64,000 nt of DNA, from positions 558,001-622,000 of the forward strand of contig JAJFZO010000731.1 in the NCBI GenBank assembly GCA_021397835.1, given 5' to 3'. The notes below the pieces were generated by a model, which saw only the letters and a program-made list of their open reading frames with translations, ran no database searches and was not told the origin of the DNA. Both the position numbers and the translations under genes were made by a program. Positions within the stretch are counted from its first letter, which is position 1; every line of letters begins with the position of its first letter. Positions 59,260-64,000 of this stretch are shown here, in pieces. Source of the stretch: Moringa oleifera. Taxonomy: Eukaryota; Streptophyta; Magnoliopsida; Brassicales; Moringaceae.

Positions 59260-60130
59260 CTTTCTTTGAGGAAAGTTTTGGCAAGGATGCATAGACATCT
59301 CATATTAAGGAAATTATGAAAAAGGAGAACCATAATTAGCTCTGTAGTGGTGAATTCTAGACCACAAGACCGCAATGCACTAGAGAGTAAAGAGCTTAAT
59401 TCACATTAGATATTTAAGAAAACGTAGTCTACCAGAAAACAAGAGTCAATTTTGTAGATTAAAAGTACTATAGGTACAGTGTGTATAACCAAAAGAGCCA
59501 CCAAGATCTTCTTTACAAGTCTGTCAGCTTCTTTTTTTTTGTTTTTATTTTTTTTTTGGTAAGATGCAAACTATATAAACTTCTGAAACCCAATGAAGTT
59601 TGCATAACTTCATTAATGGTTGACAACACAAAAAATGGCAGAACCAACAAAGATCCTCATAGTAAATAATGAAATACCAACAACTTAAAACTTGAAAAAT
59701 TGCCAACAACAGATAGTTTTTTTTTGTTAAGTTTTTGCTTTTATACCTGAGTGGGATGACTTTACTAATCCACTGGCATGAATAATGCTATAAGCATTTG
59801 TAAGACCATTAGATATTGGTATCTTCTCCAAGATGACCTTGTGATGCTTCAGACATAACAATGTCATGCAAGGCTGAAATTAGTTTTGGATGAGATTGGC
59901 TTTGTTAAATCATTTCTAGAAGAATTCCAGGACCTCTGACCAGTGGGCTTCTCTGTTCCCACAATATTCAAAATCCTATCTATCATAAGCTTAAAACCAT
60001 CTAATTTACAAAAGCTTACCAAAATCTAATCTCTCTAAAGCAACTAAGCGGCAGTAAAAACTTACAAAGAATGCATGACATTTAGAATATGGTACACGAA
60101 GACATATTCTTTAGTTCGAACTAACAAGAT
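59260..60130. other. Block B spacer between the transposase remnant and the copia element
   Basis: Non-coding; homologous to block C (39680-40502) and, after a ~340-bp gap, to block A (24255-24760). T-rich runs at 59203-59224 and 59530-59560. Function unknown. Confidence 0.6.
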
Positions 60131-62500
60131 TTATAGAGCTCTATGCGAACACTGTCAATATTCATAAGTGGAACAATTGTGGTGGGTGCAATAGAGTCCA
60201 GTGAGATAGTAAAAATCATGTCGTTCTTCAGCATTGCCAATCATCTTCCCCAAATACAAATCTTTGAAAAACACAAGTATTCAGGAGAAAGGTCACTCTA
60301 TAATTTTGATCTTTAGTTAACTTACTAACAAAAAAAAAAGAGATTAAATCTTAAACTCGAAAGTTGAAAAACAGATTTCAAATAGAGTCCTCAGCCGACT
60401 CCAGCCACAATTATTGTATTCCATTAGCCACCGATACTGTTCTCCCACCATCACATTTTCTATAATTCAAGGTCGTATGAAGCCCCTTCACATGGTTTAA
60501 TGCACCAGTGTCAATAATCCAGGCATTAACATCATCCTTATGTGATAACAGAGATGATGAGATAATGCCTCGTTGTGCAATTGGTTGTAGAAAGCCTCAT
60601 AAATTTGTTGTTGGTGAAGAAGGGCCCTTACAATCTCCATTTGCTCTAGTCTGAAGTTGCACTACTAGGCTTCTTGATCTCAACAGATTCGGCTACATGA
60701 ACTGAAACATTTTCCTTTTCTCTGATTTCTAATCTCGAGGTTTTCCAAGGATGTTCCAACAAGTCTCCTTTGTGTGAAATGACTTTTGCCAGTTTTCACA
60801 CCACAGGCGGTTTGTGTCCGAAGAGGTAAAATGGGTTCCAAAGGATCTCAATATATTCATTGCAAGTCCATTGTTGATGAAGATTAGCTTGCTCTAGACA
60901 TGGTCGCTACTGAGTGTTTGAAAGAACAGGGGTTTTACGGTCTTCCTTGTAGGAACCAGGCTCTGATACCATGAAAACAAAAACCAAGTTTGAGAGAAAT
61001 TTCTGTACTACTTTCATCGAGAGTATTTTACACAATTTATAAACAATTTCTAAGTATCAATCTAGGAGATATTCTAGGAATCAGCCTAAAACAAAACAGG
61101 AAAGTAAGTCACAGCCAGAATAAGAAAAATAAGAAAACAGAGAAACAGAGAAACAGAAACTGAAATTAAGAAATGTTTTGATTTAGACTCCACATTCCTG
61201 GGTAATCCTTGTCAGCCCTGGTGAATACATATCAATCATTCTAAGCTTAGATACATTTGTCTCAAAATCGACCCTAAGTAATGGTTTTGTGAGAATAATT
61301 TCTTCCTACGATCTTGTTGGCTCGTAGAAAAGACTTACTTTTCCACTTTTAATCTCTGATTTGATGAAGTTTGTGTCAATGCGAACCTGCTTCATTTGAT
61401 CATGTTGAATAAGATTGTGAATAATTGCTATTTCTGATTTACTATCACGATACAACTTCATTGGACTATCAAGTAGAACATTTAAATTTGGCAGTAGCTC
61501 AAGCCAAATCATCTCACAAAACCATGCAACAACATTCCCTAAAAGTTTTGTGCAGCATCGTGTAGCAGACTTACTATTCTCAACTGAACTAGTCAGCATC
61601 TGCAAATCCTTCAACTAATCAAATTTTTGCCCTTTATAAACATAATACACTTGCGAGGACTCCATTTCAAATACCTAGGAATCTGATCAACATCACTCTG
61701 ATGTCTCACGGTTGGAGTATACATAAATTGACTAACTACACTGACAGTATAGGTAATGTCGGGCCTAGTAAACGAAAGATGGATTAATTTTCCTACAAGA
61801 CGTTGATATGCATCATCCTCCAAGATTAAGCTTCCAATTACCAATAGAGTTTTAGCAGGACGACAACCAAGCTTCTCAATTTCTTTCAATGGTTCTAGGA
61901 TGTATTTCTTTTGAGAAATGAAAATACTAGCTTTGTTTCTAACAATGTTTATTCCAAAGATATACTGAAATTTACCAAGATCCTTGACTTTGAATTCAGA
62001 TTCTAATAGATGCTGAGATTCATAATCTCATCATTGTTGTGGCTTGTGATCACCGTCTCGTCTACATAAACAAGATTGATTTTTTTCCTTCCTTTCACTG
62101 TTTTACAAATGGGGTGTGGCCTGCCTATACTTGTGTATAGACAAACCTCTTCATGACTGTGCTAAACCGAGTGAATCATGCTCGAGGGGATTGTTTCAGC
62201 CCATACAGAGAGTTCCTCATTTACAAACTGAACTTGGTTTCTCTTTTTGTTCAAAACCAGGAGGCAACTTCATGTAAAGTTCCAGGAGATTTCCATTCAA
62301 GAAAGCATTTGAAACATCCATTAGGATAGTTTTCAATCTCAGTTGGTTGCCGCCGACAAGAGAACCCATATAAAGGAGTTCAACTTTGTTATTAGTGCAA
62401 ACGTTTCTCTATAATCAAGCCCGTACTCCAGTGATACTACTTCCCTTTTCATAAAGATGGACACCTAAACTCTAGCAACAATGCTTTACCCTGTGCACAT
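60130..62500 (-). mobile_element. Ty1/copia element with permuted domain order, copy B
   Basis: Minus strand: RT (LYGLKQ region ~62200; catalytic box reads YVDE at ~62050 instead of YVDD), RT end LGCRPAKTLL and LIHLSFTRPDITYTVSVVSQ (61611-61889), RNase H (LLDSPMKLYRDSKSEIAI, VRIDTNFIKSEIKSGKVSLF, 61306-61614), the 267-bp LTR, tRNA-Met primer site, gag, protease (DTGALNH), and pre-integrase to ~60130. Same permuted order and junctions as copy A. The integrase segment present in A (27.06-27.99 kb) is deleted here. Confidence 0.85.
60972..61238 (-). repeat. Single LTR of copia copy B
   Basis: 267 bp; minus strand TGATTGATATGTATTC to TTTTTGTTTTCA, with a primer site TGGTATCAGAGC directly after it (60960-60971). 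Confidence 0.85.
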
Positions 62501-62919
62501 ATTAGTATCAAAAGGAAAAAGGAGCAGGACAAGGAAAAATAGAAATACATATATGTTGCGCCTGAAACTCATTGGCATGCTCTGATTGAACAACCAACCT
62601 ATCTTCAATACAAATGACTTGGCATACATTTGTGTTACGCCTGAAACTCCTCTATTAAGACAACATTTCCCAAAAGAAAATGCAAGAATAGCATAAAAAA
62701 TTTTTGGTTTCTTTAACCCCATACAAAAAAATTTAGATCATCAAAGAAAATTCAGATTCTCAAATCTCGAGCTCTAACAGTCAAAACAGTTCCAATTTAG
62801 AAACGGAAAATTTTGATTTTAGATGGGGGGAAGGAAGAGGGATGCAGACAAAGGTGAGTGTTCTTTTAGAATTAAATCACGAGGAAATTTGCTAGTCCAA
62901 AGTGGTTTTTAACTATAAG

Positions 62920-63638
62920 TGTGGCGTGGTATAAGCCCCTTGGGTAGTGTGGTGGCACGGTGAAGGCATGGATGCTCATCGAGCCTCAACTCAACTGATG
63001 TCATGGTAGCATCATGAACGAGTGTTGGCACATGAGTCAAGCTACTTAAGGAAGTAGGCTACTCATCATGGGTGTCTGGGGAGTCCTTAACACGTGGGGT
63101 TGTTAAGATCAGACATAATGTAAGGCACTTAATAAGCAAGCAATCAGAACACCTATAAATAACAAACATGGCTCCCGTTAGCACTAGATCGGCGGCATGC
63201 ACGAGCATGAGGCACCTATGGTGTGCTTGGTGGCTTAGCTCATGCGGTTGGTAGCAGTTGGCAACGATTATCGATGATTACCACCAATTAAAGGCACTTG
63301 TGAAGAGTAAGGCACTTGTCATGGAAGGCTGAAGCTAAGGCCACATACTTGGCCAGCTTAGTAAGAATGGAACCACCTTACCCTAAGGCAGTTAGGGGTG
63401 TTAACCGCCCAGTTTGTAGAATATATATTTCTACAGGCAGAGTTATCAAAGGTAGTGTAATGTCCTATCGCGTTTAGAGTGTATTTTCCTTGTTTATAAA
63501 TTAAAAGGTTAGGATTGGTTTCTGTAAACATTGGTGTCTCCTTTCCACTCTCTCTTGCATGCATGTGTGTGAGTTCCTAGTTTAGGCATACTTGATATTG
63601 TATACATTCGTAAAGAATTGGCTGAGAGTTGGTTATCA
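62920..63638 (+). repeat. 5' LTR of another gypsy element (3' part outside the window)
   Basis: Starts TGTGGCGTGGTATAAGCCCC exactly where block B stops matching block A and ends GAGTTGGTTATCA, giving a 719-bp TG..CA unit with an internal TATA box. Only one copy is in the window, so the LTR call rests on the ends, the TATA box and the gag that follows. The primer site is unclear. Confidence 0.65.
63154..63161 (+). promoter_or_regulatory. TATA box of the right-edge LTR
   Basis: TATAAATA in the middle of the putative LTR, on the same strand as the gag that follows. Confidence 0.55.
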
Positions 63639-63719
63639 CTTGTGCCATCACTCGATTAGAGTTCGACCTTAGACCTCAACCGTGTAATAATTTGAAATCA
63701 TCGCAACATGTATGTGCAA

Positions 63720-64000
63720 GGGGATGCAAAGCTCTAGTGGCGAACTAGAATGGACGACGATGCTAGTGCGGGAGGCCAAATATTGAAACGTAGGATGTGT
63801 TGAAAAAGGAATTGAAGGATCGCTCCTTTAAAAAGCTAAAGCACTCAAGTTTTATGTGAGAGTATGTAAAAAAGTTTATCTCTTTGTTTTTCGACTTCAA
63901 CAATATGTCAGAAGAAGATAAAATGTTTAACTTCTTGTTAGGACTATAGCCTTGGGTGCAAGCTGAGTTATGGAGGCAATCTGTAAGAGACATACCGAGT
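63720..64000 (+). pseudogene. Gypsy gag fragment at the right edge
   Basis: One frame reads LKKELKDRSFKKLKHSSFM, stop, EYVKKFISLFFDFNNMSEED, KMFNFLLGL, stop, PWVQAELWRQSVRDIPS. It matches the same gag region as the minus-strand gypsy element (SSLMLDIKNMSEKD, LGLQWWAQAELRQ). Two stops and a small internal deletion show decay. It continues past the window. Confidence 0.8.

Larger units (their letters stand above)
44633..62919. repeat. Block B: second copy of the duplicated segment, split by the Athila element
   Basis: Homologous parts are 44633-47219 and 58817-62919; 47220-58816 is the inserted Athila element. It begins with CTCTTCTCGAGCTACCCT and ends GTGGTTTTTAACTATAA, parallel to block A. 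It keeps ~340 bp at 59260-59590 that A lacks. Confidence 0.85.

Overview
The window is a piece of a eudicot-type plant nuclear genome: AT-rich, with spliced genes, plant-specific gene families (QALGGH C2H2 fingers with an EAR motif, a Ycf20-like chloroplast protein) and dense nested LTR retrotransposons. Species cannot be named from sequence alone. Only the first ~6.4 kb looks like active gene space. The rest is a repeat-rich block holding three decayed host genes and at least six LTR-element insertions or fragments.

Layout. 1-3989 (+): 3' part of an RbBP5/SWD1-like WD40 gene (COMPASS H3K4 methyltransferase subunit), four exons, running in from the left edge. 5098-6414 (+): an intact single-exon C2H2 zinc-finger gene with four fingers and a C-terminal EAR repression motif. 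7880-8848 (-): pseudogene of an IBS1-type CDK-like kinase. 10590-10990 (-): Ycf20-like pseudogene. 12788-18675 (-): degenerate Ty3/gypsy element with ~1 kb LTRs, a 5-bp target duplication and no RT catalytic core. 19870-20340: pyrimidine-rich ~130-bp tandem repeat. 20711-21208: hAT-type MITE. 21290-30920: 'block A', a gypsy-type putative-transposase remnant beside a rearranged Ty1/copia element, with a younger 2.3-kb copia element at 28412-30740. 31508-44460 (-): AAA+ ATPase (DAA1-like) pseudogene whose exons are scattered over 13 kb. 44633-62919: 'block B', a second copy of block A, split by an Athila-type gypsy element (47220-58816) that carries a third, inverted LTR and forms a ~4.2-kb palindrome. 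62920-64000 (+): 5' LTR and gag start of another gypsy element leaving the right edge.

No operon-like or defence system is present. The two intact genes are ordinary nuclear regulators, one acting on chromatin and the other probably a transcriptional repressor. The unusual content is structural: an Athila element with an internal inverted LTR and atypical ends, a copia element whose domains are in permuted order around a single LTR in both copies of a duplicated block, and three host pseudogenes that may be the remains of a fractionated duplicate segment. All similarity calls are by eye from translated motifs; no database search or alignment was run, and boundaries of degenerate elements are approximate.
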